Below are positions 10,641 to 20,522 of a DNA stretch of 64,000 nucleotides, piece by piece. Under the pieces are notes generated by a model. That model saw only the letters and a list, made by a program, of their open reading frames with translations. It searched no databases and was not told the DNA's origin. The translations under genes and the position numbers were made by a program. Position 1 is the stretch's first letter; every line of letters starts with the position of its first letter. The stretch comes from Channallabes apus. Its lineage: Eukaryota > Chordata > Actinopteri > Siluriformes > Clariidae. The DNA lies in assembly GCA_030522415.1 (NCBI GenBank), contig CM060118.1, positions 27,615,151 to 27,679,150 of the forward strand, in the 5' to 3' direction.

Positions 10641-11506
10641 TCCATGGCCACACCCTGGGGCGAGATGACAAAACCCAGGAACGTGGTGGAGCGCTCGTGA
10701 AAAGCGCACTTTTCCAACTTACAGTACAATTGATGGGCGTGTAATCTCTTTAGAACTGCTCTGACATGCTGGATGTGTTCATCAACAGTTTGTGAGTAAA
10801 TTAGTATGTCATCCAAATATGCAAAGACCCACCACCCTAGCATGTCCCTGAGAATGTCATTGATGAGGTGCTGGAAGGCGGCGGGTGCATTGCAAAGTCC
10901 AAACGGTATTACCAGACTTTCATAGTGTCCTGTGGGTGTAATGAAGGCCGTCTTCCACTCATCGCCCTCTCTGATGCGCACCAAGTTGTAGGCGCTCCGA
11001 AGGTCCAACTTTGTGAAAATGGTGGCACCGGAGAGGGCGTCCAGGGCAGAGTTGGTAAGAGGCAGCGGGTGTCGGTTTTTGATGGTGATGTTATTCAGCC
11101 CCCGATAGTCGACACATGGACGAAGTTCATCTCCTTTCTTCTTCACAAAGAAGAACGCCGCGGCGGCGGGCGATGAGGAGGGCCTGATGGTGCCTTGGCG
11201 GAGAGCGTTTGATACATACTCCTCCATCGCCTGCGTCTCGGTGTTGGAGAGGGAGTAGAGATGGCCGCGGGGGGGCACCGAGCCCGGCTGGAGGTCAATC
11301 GCCAGATCATAGGGGCGATGGGGTGGAAGGTGCGTGGCTCGTTTTCTGCAAAACACTTCAGCCAGGTCCCGGTACATGACTCTCACGATAGAAAGAGCAA
11401 GGGAAAGACACAAATCAAACCCGCGTCCTATAAACACACACTCAAACAGGAAGCAAGACCAGGAAAGTGAGTACTCACGGTTTGGCGAACGATTCCGAAA
11501 TGGCAT
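10304..11506 (-). CDS. Chimeric 400-codon open frame: LTR leader fused to Gypsy reverse transcriptase
   Basis: The frame starts at the ATG at 11506, inside the truncated 5' LTR. Its first 43 residues ([20 protein letters not shown] onward) are LTR sequence; the same peptide can be read in the intact 3' LTR. At about 11378 it passes directly into reverse transcriptase: [69 protein letters not shown] and the catalytic YLDDILIYS (10808-10819). It runs on through [13 protein letters not shown] until a frameshift near 10600 gives a nonsense tail. A minus-strand TATA-like GTATAAAAGA lies at 11551-11560, about 45 bp upstream of the ATG. Whether it is transcribed is unknown; RNase H and integrase are not in frame. 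Confidence 0.8.
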   Translation of the reverse strand: MPFRNRSPNREYSLSWSCFLFECVFIGRGFDLCLSLALSIVRVMYRDLAEVFCRKRATHLPPHRPYDLAIDLQPGSVPPRGHLYSLSNTETQAMEEYVSNALRQGTIRPSSSPAAAAFFFVKKKGDELRPCVDYRGLNNITIKNRHPLPLTNSALDALSGATIFTKLDLRSAYNLVRIREGDEWKTAFITPTGHYESLVIPFGLCNAPAAFQHLINDILRDMLGWWVFAYLDDILIYSQTVDEHIQHVRAVLKRLHAHQLYCKLEKCAFHERSTTFLGFVISPQGVAMDPQKLEVVRHWPLPKTLKQLLSSNCELLSSLYSGLQYGCRPPNCSDPTLIIPFHSQLRRHLSFPETLSTLHHRSNSSPSRRKQTIRCGGGRLRCGRWGCSLPARSRSETTPL

Positions 11507-11626
11507 CGGGCGAACTCAATGACTGAGCGGTAAGCCATCGTTTGTTTACCTCTTTTATACTTCCTGGTTTGGCGCCCGCCTTACTTCCGGGTCCTAGTGC
11601 CGGGCGCAGATTGAGTGTGCATGACA
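11378..11626 (-). repeat. Truncated 5' LTR of the Gypsy element
   Basis: 249 bp shared with 8304-8552. By eye I find a single difference, A at 8476 against C at 11550. The missing part is the LTR 3' end (element orientation), lost together with the primer-binding site, gag and protease. Confidence 0.93.
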
Positions 11627-11664
11627 CTATCAAAATAATCATTAGTTGCAGCCCTACTAATATT

Positions 11665-12299
11665 ACTTCTACTGTACTTCAGGTCACCTACTTGTTTATT
11701 GGTTTTACTTTTTTCTGCATGTAACTTCAGAAATGCTTCGGAAATGCAAGTTCAGTTCTGGTACCTATATGAGAAGAGTGTCACGTGCGCGCGGATTGTG
11801 GGCTGTGAAAATGGGCCCAGGTGCAGGTGGAGGTGCGGGTCATGCGCCTCCCAGCTCTTCTGTGGTGTCGCTGTAGTGAGAGCGGAGGAGCTGCGGCCGA
11901 GATGCGGGATCCGTAGCGTCGCATTGCCGCGGGGATGTGACACAGAGCCGTGGTCGTGAAGGCGGAAGTGTTAGGTCGGGGCCGTGAAGTCCGTCCGCGA
12001 TGTCGTCGTGACAAAACGTGAAGCTGAGCCGTATTCGAGGAGGTGAAAGCAAGAGATCAAAGCCGTGTGATCAGTCAGCGAGGGCGTCGAGCCAAAACAG
12101 ACGCGAAGCAAGGCTGTGGTCGAGAAACGAAAGCGAAAGTTCAAAGCCATTAAATCCAAGCGTGGCGATAAATCCAAACCGTGAGACAAGGGGCAAAACG
12201 AGAAACAAAGCGAAATCTGCAACGTGAAAAGTCATGAACAGAAACGCGAGAAAGCTGCGGCAAAACAACACACAGTAATCCAGCGTGAGTACAGTTTAC
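11665..12299 (-). other. GC-richer segment, candidate LTR/3' region of a second Gypsy fragment
   Basis: It has no convincing frame of its own. It lies immediately downstream (minus orientation) of the integrase fragment at 12300-12866 and contains TGTCACG at 11779, the same start as the LTR at 8180. This suggests a 3' LTR, but its other border and a partner LTR were not found. Confidence 0.35.
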
Positions 12300-12866
12300 G
12301 ATGCCTCGTAGCTAGGACACATGGAAGGTGGGGTGGATGCGTCGCATAGACGATGGGAGTAGGAGACGGACAGCGCACGGGTTGATTATCCTGGTTATTG
12401 TGAAGGGTCCGATGAAATGGGGAGAGAGCTTGTGTGAAAGTGTCTTTAGGGGAATGTCTCTGGTGGCGAGCATGACTCTGTCTCCTATGTGATACCTAGG
12501 GATCTTGGAGCGATGACGGTCCGCCTGTTTCTTGTATGAGCGGGATGCTTGCAGCAGGGATCGTCTGGCTCATAACCATGTACGTCTGCAGCGGCGGACA
12601 AAGTGTTGTGCCGAGGGGACCTCTACCTCCTCCTCTTGAGTGGGAAACAGTGGTGGTTGGTAGCCCAGACAGCACTGGAACGGAGAGAGACCCGTTGAAG
12701 CAGATGGTAGGGAGTTGTGAGCATACTCGACCCACGGGAGAAACTTACTCCAGGTGGTAGCATCACGAGTAGTCATACACCGGAGGGCGACTTCCATTAC
12801 TTGTTTTTTTCGTTCTGTTTGGCAGTTGCATTGGGGATGAAAACCAGAAGATAATAAGCATTTCAC
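12300..12866 (-). pseudogene. Second Gypsy fragment: integrase C-terminal half
   Basis: The minus strand reads [12 protein letters not shown] (the integrase Glu region), then [20 protein letters not shown] and [20 protein letters not shown], then in another frame HIGDRVMLATRDIPLKTLSH, KLSPHFIGPFTITRIINP and RIHPTFHVS before a stop. This is a Ty3/Gypsy integrase related to, but clearly different from, the one at 8756-9945. No RT or RNase H is attached. Its 5' side is cut off at a LINE 3' tail at 12858, so that insertion or a deletion next to it removed the rest. Confidence 0.88.
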
Positions 12867-12925
12867 TGCATATCATACTGTGTATGACTGTGTATGTGAC
12901 AAATAAAATTTCAATTTGAATCAAA
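12858..12925 (+). mobile_element. LINE 3'-tail remnant
   Basis: 'AAGCATTTCACTGCATAT' followed by 'TGTGTATGTGACAAATAAAA' matches the last bases of the LINE at 33191-36475 almost exactly. Only about 65 bp remain, so this is a severely 5'-truncated copy. A GA-rich tract follows (12926-12990). Confidence 0.8.
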
Positions 12926-13062
12926 GGAGAGGAAGATAGAAGGAGACAGAGGGGGAGAGAGAGGGAGAGAGAGAGACAGAGTATGGGAAGGTGAGCGTGA
13001 ATGAACAGATGCAAGAGGATACAGGAAGATGGCAGCAGGGAAGATTTAACACGTTAATATTT

Positions 13063-16000
13063 TCAATTCAGTTTTATTTGTATAGTGCTTTTAACAATTG
13101 ACATTGTCTCAAAACAGCTTTACACAATCAAAAGAATTATTTAAGTTTGTATGGAATGTGAATGTGTATGAATCAAAATGGTCAGATAGTCCCTGGTGAG
13201 CAAGCCCGAGGGCGACAGTGGCAAGGAAAAACTCCCTGAGATGGTAATAGGAAGAAACCTTGAGAGGAACCAGACTCAACAGGGAACCCATCCTCATCTG
13301 GGTGAAACAGATAGCAGGAAATGATCTGCATTTATACAGTGTTAAGTGTTAGGTTCAGCTATAATAGTTGATGTTAATTGATGTTATAATAGTTGATGTA
13401 AAATGGAGTCCAGTAGTTATTCGAGACTCAGATAGACTTGTAGAAAGTTCCAGTCCTGAACTATAGAATTGTCAAGTCCTCAGAGAAACAGCTGACAACA
13501 CCAGTCGAGGCCAGAACCATCTTCTAAGTAGATAGAATCATCCCCAGACACCAGACGCATCCTAAAGGGACACACGGGGCATCCATGCGACCAGACCTCC
13601 AACCAGAAACCGGGCACCAGGATGGATCAGACAGGTCCGGAGGGCAGAGGGAGTCTGGATTACTGGCAGCTCAGGAACCACATGTGTAGCTCGACAGAGA
13701 GAGAGAGAGAAAGAGTGAAAGGGGGAGACAGGGGGAGAGAGGAAAGAGAAAGAGGGGGAGGAAGAGAAGAGGAGGAGAGATTGCAATTAGGTATGGTCAC
13801 AGTCACAATGTGAATGTATATTTACTGTAGAGTGCAAGCAGGGACTCCGGCAGGACTAACTATGACAGCATAACTAAAAGGGAGAGCCAGAAGGAAACAC
13901 AAACTTGAGGGCTCCCTGAGATGTAAAGCAAACAATCACCTCACCGTCAACAAACCTGAGTGATCAAATGAGACTGAGGAAGACAGCATCTAAACATACC
14001 AGTTCACCATAATACTCTACGTCCATGAGTCCCCCAGATCTGCTCCTTTACCTTATGGCAAATCTATTTATAAAAATGCTTGGCTAAATAAATAGGTTTT
14101 GAGCCTAGACTTAAACACTGAGACTGTGTCTGAGTCCCGAACACTATTTGGAAGACTATTCCATAATTTTGGGGCTTTGTAAGAAAAAGCTCTGCCCCCA
14201 GCTGTAGTTTTCATAATACGCGGTACTGATAAGCAGCCTGCATCCTTTGACCGAAGTAGGCATGGCGGATCGTAAGACACTAGCAGTTCGCTCAGATGAT
14301 ACTGCGGGGCGAGACCATTTAATGCCTTATATGTCAAGAGTAGTATTTTAAAATCAATGCGAAATTTCACAGGGAGCCAATGCAGTGAAGATAGGATAGG
14401 GGTGATGTGCTCATATCTTCTGGTTCTAGTGAGGACTCTCGCTGCTGCATTCTGGACTAGCTGAAGCTTGTTTATGCACCTAACTGAACAACCAGACAGT
14501 AAGGCATTACAATAGTCCAACCTAGAAGTGATAAAAGCATGAACTAGTTTTTCTGCATCGTTTAGCGACAATATATTTCTTATTTTGGCAATATTTCTGA
14601 GGTGAAAGAATGCTATCCTGGTGATATTATCTACATGAGCTTCAAATGAAAGGCTGGAATCTATAATCACGCCGAGGTCTTTTACTGTTGCACTTGACGG
14701 AACAGAAAGGCCATCTAAAATTACGGTGTGATCTAAGATTTTACTTCTAGCTGTAGCTTACTTCTAGCGGTCCTATGACTAGAACTTCTGTCTTATCCGG
14801 ATTAAGCAGAAGGAAGTTAATTAGCATCCAATTTCTTATGTCCTGCACACATTGCTCAACTTTAGCAAGATGGTTTTTCTCATCAGGTTTTGTTGAGACG
14901 TATAGCTGTGTGTCGTCAGCATAACAATGAAAACTAATACCATGCTTACGGATTATGTTGCCCAGAGGAAGCATGTAAAGGGAAAAAAGCAGTGGGCCTA
15001 AAACTGAACCCTGCGGAACGCCAAACTCCACTAGAGAACATGCAGAATAATCACCATTTAAGTCTACATACTGATAACGATCGGTCAAATAGGATCTGAG
15101 CCAGGAGAGGGCTGTACCCTTAATTCCTACTACATTTTCTAATCTGTGAAGAAGAATAGCATGATCAATAGTGTCAAAAGCTGCACTGAGGTCGAGTAAT
15201 ACAAGCATAGTTACACAACCCTGATCAGAGGCCAATAGGAGGTCATTTACTACTTTAACGAGTGCTGTTTCTGTGCTGTGATGAGGCCTAAATCCTGACT
15301 GATACAGTTCATGTATGCCATTTTTATGTAGATATGAGCATAGCTGCTCCGCTACTATCTTTTCCAGAATCTTAGAGATAAAGGGGAGGTTTGATATTGG
15401 CCTGTAATTGGACAGCTGACAGGGGTCGAGGTCAGGTTTCTTAATTATTGGTTTGATAACTGCTACTTTAAAAGATTTTGGAATATAACCAATGCTGAGT
15501 GAGGAATTAATTATTCTCAACAGCGGTTCTGTTATTACTGGTACTATCTGTTTAAGAAAATGTGTCGGTATAGGATCTAATATACAGGTTGATGAATTTG
15601 CAGAAGAGATGAATGAAATTAGTTCATTCTCTTCAAGAGGAGTAAAGTATTCTAGGTTTGAATCTGACATGGCTAGGTTAACATCTGTATCAATTACATT
15701 GTTTGGTTTCAAAGCCTCAATTTTATGCCTGATATTTACAATTTTATTATTAAAAAAGTTCATGAAGTCCTCACTATTGCATGATGTTGTTGTGGAGATT
15801 TCTGTAGTGGTCTTATTTCTGGTCTTATTAATTTGGCTACGGTATTAAATAAAAATCTAGGATTATTTTTATTTTCTTCTATAAGAGTGGAGAGATACGT
15901 TGATCTAGCTACACTAAGAGCTTTCCTATAGTTCAGGATGCTCTCTTTCCATGCTATTTGAAATACCAACAATTTAGTTTGACGCCATTTACGCTCTAAT

Positions 16001-16400
16001 TTCCGAGCAGTCTGTTTTAAAGTGCGCGTGTGATCGTTATACCAGGGAGTTTTTTATCTCTAATAATTTTTCTTTTAGCTGGAGCTACATTATCTAAGGT
16101 ACAACGAAGTGTCGACTCTAAATATTCAGTCGCCTGATCGAGTTCTGTGGGGTCAGACGGTGGCCTAATCGAAGTTGGTAACTCTGGGAGATTACTGATA
16201 AAACTCTGTGTGGTAGTTGATGTGAATGTACGTTTAATACGGTAGCGCGGTGCTGTGCGTACATTATCACTGTGACACACTTGAATGGAGACATGATAGT
16301 GATCTGAGATAATTTCAGACAGTGGAATTGTGAATACATTTCTTATAATTAATCCGAAGAATATTACTAAATCTAAAGTGTGACCTGCTTTATGAGCTTA
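13063..16400 (-). mobile_element. L2-like LINE copy A, 5'-truncated
   Basis: It runs on the minus strand and ends with the 3' sequence 'CTATACAAATAAAACTGAATTGAA' type (complement at 13063-13110). It includes about 1 kb of 3' UTR with a CT/GA-rich tract (13690-13765) and ORF2 (14068-16339). It is very similar throughout to copy C (44968-49188), including the UTR. The 5' break is near 16400, inside the endonuclease domain. No clear target duplication was seen. Confidence 0.9.
14068..16339 (-). pseudogene. LINE copy A ORF2: endonuclease end plus reverse transcriptase
   Basis: ORF2 proteins of this class nick target DNA with an APE-type endonuclease and prime reverse transcription there. The piece begins late in the endonuclease (CHSDNVRTAPRYRIKRTF, about 16210-16280). 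After frame breaks near 15970 and 15760 the longest frame (15763-14747) carries the RT fingers and palm: [67 protein letters not shown] and the catalytic CYADDTQLY (14912-14923). Another break near 14750 precedes the C-terminal part ([26 protein letters not shown]). At least three frameshifts make it non-functional. Confidence 0.92.
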
Positions 16401-16568
16401 ATATCAGATCTATGAGGAAGAGAGCAAGAGAGTAGAAATAACACCTTTATATATAAAATAATTCTAACATCATGTAAAATGGTTTGGCTGTCTTTTCATC
16501 AGCAGCAGGTGGTTAGGTGTCAGAGGTTCCAGTTTGGACGAGCAGCTGTTTCTTTTCACAGATGCCTT

Positions 16569-17018
16569 TCATTTTTGCTGTGTGGGAATTCCCTGTTTGA
16601 ATTCTGCTGCTGCTTTACCCTTTTGCAATGTGAAAATTTCTTCCTTAAAATTTTGTCTTTGAGTGAACTTAATGATTTCGTTTTCTGCTCTTGTTAGGTC
16701 TTGAGCTGTTAGAGACTTGTGATTTTCTGTCTTTGGGTTATCCACTTGTGTTTTAATCTTTTCTGTTTTTTGTTTGAGCATGTCTCTGATGCGAAGGATC
16801 CAGGCAATGGGTCTTTTTAACTTGTGCCAGTCGGAGTGATAATTAATTAATTTGCTCACTGCATCTGTGCTTTCTGTAATGCTCACAGTGCTCACTGAAG
16901 CTGAGAGCTTAATCTCATCATCATTTTCTTTTATTGATGTGTCCTGAATATTTTCAGGCCAGTTACACTCTGCTTCTTTGAGAAAGGAGGGGCCGTGGAT
17001 CCAGGTGACGTTTTTCAT
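16569..17018 (-). pseudogene. BEL/Pao pol fragment, segment after RNase H
   Basis: A 149-codon open frame reads WIHGPSFLKEAECNWPENIQ, then HSDWHKLKRPIAWILRIRDM and FTQRQNFKEEIFTLQKGKAA. 'GPxFL...WP' followed by 'W.KL.R..AW..R' matches the linker between RNase H and integrase in Pao-type pol, where the strand-transfer enzyme would begin next. Integrase itself is absent because the LINE copy A sequence starts at about 16400. It is in the order expected after the RNase H piece at 17185-17673. Confidence 0.75.
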
Positions 17019-17184
17019 GAACTTTTCACAGGATACCCCCCTGGAGGCAGAATCAGCTGGGTTTTTTGAGGTATTAACATACCTCCATTGCTATGACTTG
17101 GTTGACTCTCTTATAATGGCGATTCTGTTGGCCACAAAGGTTTTAAAACGAAGTGTTTCATTGTATCTGAAAACAGTTGTACTG

Positions 17185-17673
17185 TCAGTCCAAAACATAG
17201 TCCAGCAATTTCAATTCTAGCTGTTCTTTCAACATTTTGTCATTTTTTACAGCGACCACTGCCGCTGTCAATTCTATTCGTGGGATTGTGGTTCGTTTCA
17301 GGGGTGCTACACGGGAGTTCCCCATCATGAATGCGCAATGTGTGAGTCCATCAGCATTTACTAACCTGAGATATGAGACAACTCCGTATCCCATTTCACT
17401 CGCATCCGAAAAGTGATGAAGTTGCGCTGTAACTGTAGTTCCAAAGTCGGCTGGTTTCACGCACCTTGCTACGCTGAACTCGGACAGTTGGTGCAGCTCT
17501 TGCAGCCAGGTTTTCCATGCTTTAGCAAACTGCTCGGGAATGTCGTCGTTCCATGCGAGTTTTTCTTTACATAACTGTTGCATTAGAGTTTTGGCTGGCA
17601 GTATGACAGGTGCGAGAAAACCTAAGGGGTCGTAAATCGAACTGTTGATTGACAGGATTCCTCGTCTTGTCAC
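17185..17673 (-). pseudogene. BEL/Pao pol fragment: end of RT and RNase H-like region
   Basis: The open frame begins MTRRGILSINSSIYDPLGFL, matching the Pao signature 'RxxLSxxSxxYDPLGFxxP'. It continues LPAKTLMQQLCKEKLAWNDD, LHHFSDASEMGYGVVSYLRL and APLKRTTIPRIELTAAV, the Pao RNase H hallmarks (FSDAS with a catalytic Asp; IPRxEL with the Glu). The catalytic palm of RT that should precede this (YVDD-type box) is absent. The upstream frame at 17677-18182 jumps to this point, so the core of RT has been deleted. Confidence 0.88.
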
Positions 17674-17676
17674 AGG

Positions 17677-18182
17677 TCATTCTTTTAAGCTAATTTTGAA
17701 CTTGAACATGTCTGAGTTAATGCACTCTCGATGGGCAGTGCATCTTTGCTCAAGTCTAAGTCTCTCATGTCTTTGGTGTCTTTGGTGAGTGTGCGCGCTG
17801 CTCGGACGCGCGATGCTGGCTGCATTTCGGTTGTTGGGCATTTGAACGGATGCTTTCTTAAGCGGGAGGCCGATGTAGACGTGATTATCTGTGAACTGCA
17901 AAGAGTTATTAACGAGATCTAAGAACTGATGATCCTCTTGTGACATCTCTGCCTTGTCATCGCAATTTCGTTCAGGAAAATCATGGTTATATTGCTCTAT
18001 TAGCATTCGTTCTACACTTTCAACAGAGGTTCGGTTCGGTTAACTGTAACGATCACTGGTTCGTCGGGTTCTCGGAGAGGCCCGTTCACAGTCCATCCGA
18101 GAGCACTCTGCACTGCGTATGGCCCTTAATGCATGCTATTGATTTCTCACCGTGGTTCTAGGAGTTTGTGCTCTTTATTTCC
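17677..18182 (-). pseudogene. BEL/Pao pol linker between protease and RT
   Basis: On the minus strand the reading continues from the protease piece through ALGWTVNGPLREPDEP (about 18050-18110), then MLIEQYNHDFPERNCDDKAE, DDKAEMSQEDHQFLDLVNNS and VYIGLPLKKASVQMPNNRNA. 'GPYAVxxALGWTVNGPL' and 'L.QYN.DFPE.......S.ED..FL' are standard between the aspartic protease and RT of Pao elements. The frame then runs into unrelated sequence where RT should be, which marks the deletion. Confidence 0.8.
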
Positions 18183-18872
18183 TATGAGAATTTAAATTCC
18201 GGCGCTAATCTGGGGCAACTTTACATCGCTAAGGTAGGACCACTGGTCGATGTTGTGCTGTTGTGGAATACTTTCCACTGTAGCTGGGATATTCTTCTGT
18301 GTATACACATTACGAAGTTCAATAAAGGTGTTTTCTTCCAGGCTACTAATCTCCAAATCATTGAGCATGTAACTTTCTACAAGTTTTGTTGAGTTCATGG
18401 TGCTCATCAGTATTTTAACTCTTCTGCCTTGTCCATTTAATCGCCTTGCTAACGACTCTGTACAGAATGTGGCGGAACTACCTTGGTCTATGAATGCATA
18501 CACTTCTGCAACTTTGTCATCTTTGTTGGACTTTATTTTAACGGGTACTATGGGGAGGATGCAATTACCTCCAGCCCCAGTGAGAGCATTTGATTCGTTA
18601 CTCACTGCATGTGGTGTATTTTTTGTTTCACCTTCAGTTTCATTTCCATGGGCGCTTGTGGCTACCTGCGCCGTGTCTTGCACTGCTACGTGTAGCATGC
18701 GAGGATGTGGCTTTGAGCACAATGAACATGTTATTTTTCTGGCACAGTCTTTCCATAAATTACCCTTTCTTAAACATCCGAAACAGAATCCATTCCTTTT
18801 TAAGAATTCTACTTTGTCTTTGTGTGTCTTATCATTAAATTGGAAGCAATCGTCTAAGACAGTGGTTCCCAA
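18183..18872 (-). pseudogene. BEL/Pao zinc knuckle plus aspartic protease
   Basis: A 226-codon frame. Residues about 25-65 hold CFGCLRKGNLWKDCARKITC and CSLCSKPHPRMLH, a CCHC-type knuckle with its usual second Cys/His cluster, which binds RNA during packaging. Residues about 100-210 are the Pao-type protease: ILPIVPVKIKS, then AFIDQGSSATFCTESLARRL with the D-x-G-S active site, and the C-terminal SDVKLPQISAGI ending in a stop where ELLIGN-like sequence normally follows. The start at 18872 is artificial: it lies inside the terminal repeat of a hAT element that begins at 18860 and separates this piece from gag. Confidence 0.88.
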
Positions 18873-18960
18873 ACTGGGGGAATAATTTCAAGGGGTCGCG
18901 AGAGGGATTAAAAAAATATATTTTTTTGCGATTATAATACACACTTTTCAGTATTACAAG
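18860..18960 (+). mobile_element. Left end of a hAT element (partner end not found)
   Basis: CAGTGGTTCCCAAACTGGGG at 18860 is a well-known hAT terminal form. It interrupts BEL/Pao coding sequence, so an insertion is clear. The 8 bases before it (GTCTAAGA) were not found again beside a matching right end, so the far end is probably lost or hidden by the LINE copy B insertion. Confidence 0.6.
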
Positions 18961-19138
18961 CAGGTCTGGACTGGGACCAAAAAACGGGCCGGGCATTCAG
19001 TTCAGAGCATGCGACGGATGGTGGGGGGGTTGCGCGATCATTCAGATCATTAGACCGGAGGGGGCTTGCGCATGGCCCAAAAATGTGCGTCGGCCCACCG
19101 GGCATTGCCCGGTATGCCCTATGGTCAGTCCAGGCCTG
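18961..19138. mobile_element. hAT MITE, 178 bp
   Basis: It starts CAGGTCTGGACTGGGACCAA and ends (reverse complement) CAGGCCTGGACTGACCATAG. The 8-bp duplication ATTACAAG flanks it (18953-18960 and 19139-19146). It is GC-rich, encodes nothing, and is inserted in the hAT fragment that starts at 18860. Confidence 0.92.
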
Positions 19139-19513
19139 ATTACAAGTAAATGCTATAAATAAATATTTTCTGATTTGTAAAGATATTACTGATTGAGTTT
19201 GAGTGTTTAAATTGAGTGTTAGGATCTGGCAACCCTTGTACGAGGACGCTGAGATGCTGCTTTTTTCCGAGCTCCGCCATACTGACCAATTTTTTTACTT
19301 TTTCGTCCCCTTACGAAGAGTGTACATAAAACGGATAAGTATCTTATAATATATTCACTCGAAACGCGTGTTATATCGCTAAGTTTTAATTGTTTTGCAG
19401 CACACCGCTTTTAGCCGGCATTAGCATCGCTAGCCCATTAGCCCGGCTATCACGTTTGTTTGTAAAGTTTGATTACGCTTCTTCACACCGATTATTTTCC
19501 GTGTTTAGACACC

Positions 19514-20426
19514 ATGTCGGTTGTGACTCTGCCTCTGAGTGCAGGTGAGGAGACATTGGAGCTGCACTCGGTGGATTTGGAGCTGGAGGCCGTGGAGAAG
19601 CTGATCCGTGAGCTACAGGTGAAGCTGGCCCGGCTACAGCAGCGGAAAGCCACGCTGGAATCGTCACGGACCGACGCTCACCTGTCCCAGGTAAATTCTC
19701 GGCGTGACACAATCTCTCCGACAACCTCAACCCCGCGTGTTTCTCTGCCCAGGTCCAACACACCAAGGATGCAGCCCGCCCAGTTTTCCTACACCCCGGC
19801 GCCGGGATACCACGGACTCTGGATACAGCAGTAGCGGAAGAAGCACGCCAAGCGCCGGGCGAGGACCTCTCCCCCTCCACCACCACCCGTCTTCGACATC
19901 TCGACCCGAAACCGCTTCGCTTCTCTCCGCGAGACGGCACACGACGTCCTGGTCATCGGAGACTCCATCGTTCGTCACGTGCGTGCTACCATGGCTAAAG
20001 GTAAGGTGCACACACGCTGTTTACCTGGTGCACGTGTTCTTGATGTTGCTGCACAGGTGCCTGCTGCCCTGAGGAAGAACATTGGAGCTGTGGTCCTTCA
20101 TGCCGGCACGAACGACACCAGGCTGAGGCAGACGGAGATCCTAAAGAAGGACTTCAGGAGCCTGGTCGAGAAGGTCACCCATGACAAGGATCGTCGTATC
20201 TGGACCGCTTCCCACATTTCAGCGAGGAATCGAGAAGTTCAGAGGATTATTGGCCTTTAATGAATGGTTACAATCTTGGTGTCGACAACAGAAATTACGC
20301 TTTGTTGATAACTGGAATGTTTTCTGGGAGCGTCCTAGGCTCTATCACACCGATGGCCTACACCCTAGCAGAGCTGGAGCAGCGGTCCTCTCTGACAACA
20401 TCTCCAGGACACTACGAACCATCTGA
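19514..20426 (+). pseudogene. LINE copy B ORF1: coiled coil plus SGNH esterase
   Basis: The ATG at 19514 follows 'gacacc' and opens MSVVTLPLSAGEETLELHSV; residues 20-60 are a heptad-rich coiled coil (LELEAVEKLIRELQVKLARL). After a frameshift near 19835 comes the esterase: block I VIGDSIVRH (19958-19966 encode GDS), block III HAGTNDT (GTND at 20105-20116), then after another frameshift near 20215 block V DGLHPS (20352-20369, catalytic Asp and His). In the family ORF1 binds RNA, and the esterase role in retrotransposition is not settled. All three catalytic blocks survive although the frame is broken at least twice. Confidence 0.9.
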
Positions 20427-20522
20427 CTGGCGGTAAGTCATACTGTAGATTCCAAACATATTAGCCACATCACAACTCACCGTAGTGATAGATGCACACA
20501 CATAGCTTGTCCTATAGAAACT

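Larger units (their letters stand above)
8180..11626 (-). mobile_element. Ty3/Gypsy LTR retrotransposon with chromodomain, 5'-deleted
   Basis: The element is bounded by TGTCACG (8180) and ATGACA (ending 11626) and flanked by the 5-bp duplication CTATC (8175-8179 and 11627-11631). Its genes run on the minus strand: reverse transcriptase, RNase H, zinc-binding integrase and a C-terminal chromodomain, the order found in vertebrate chromoviruses. One full LTR (8180-8552) lies at the 3' side and a truncated one (11378-11626) at the 5' side. gag, protease, primer-binding site and about 124 bp of the 5' LTR are gone, deleted as one block. Stops and frameshifts break integrase. Near-identity of the shared LTR part points to a recent insertion. 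Confidence 0.95.
6825..11656 (+). mobile_element. hAT-superfamily DNA transposon, interrupted by a Gypsy element
   Basis: The left end reads TAGGACTGCAACAACTAATC and the right end, in reverse complement, TAGGGCTGCAACTAATGATT. An 8-bp duplication CTAATATT flanks both ends (6817-6824 and 11657-11664), diagnostic of hAT insertion. Subterminal AATCGAT motifs occur on both sides (6840-6900, 8143-8174). Only a short BED zinc-finger-like coding piece remains (6980-7078), so this is a deleted copy. The Ty3/Gypsy element at 8180-11626 sits 30 bp inside the right terminus; the hAT end resumes after it as CTATCAAAATAATCATTAG. Confidence 0.92.

Noticed and set aside
12929..12990. GA-rich tract as a regulatory element
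   Set aside because: Simple repeat next to a LINE tail; no further evidence.
13562..13813. Ser/Arg-rich frames in the CT-rich tract
   Set aside because: They lie in the 3' UTR of the L2-like LINE and recur at 48396-48671 in copy C.
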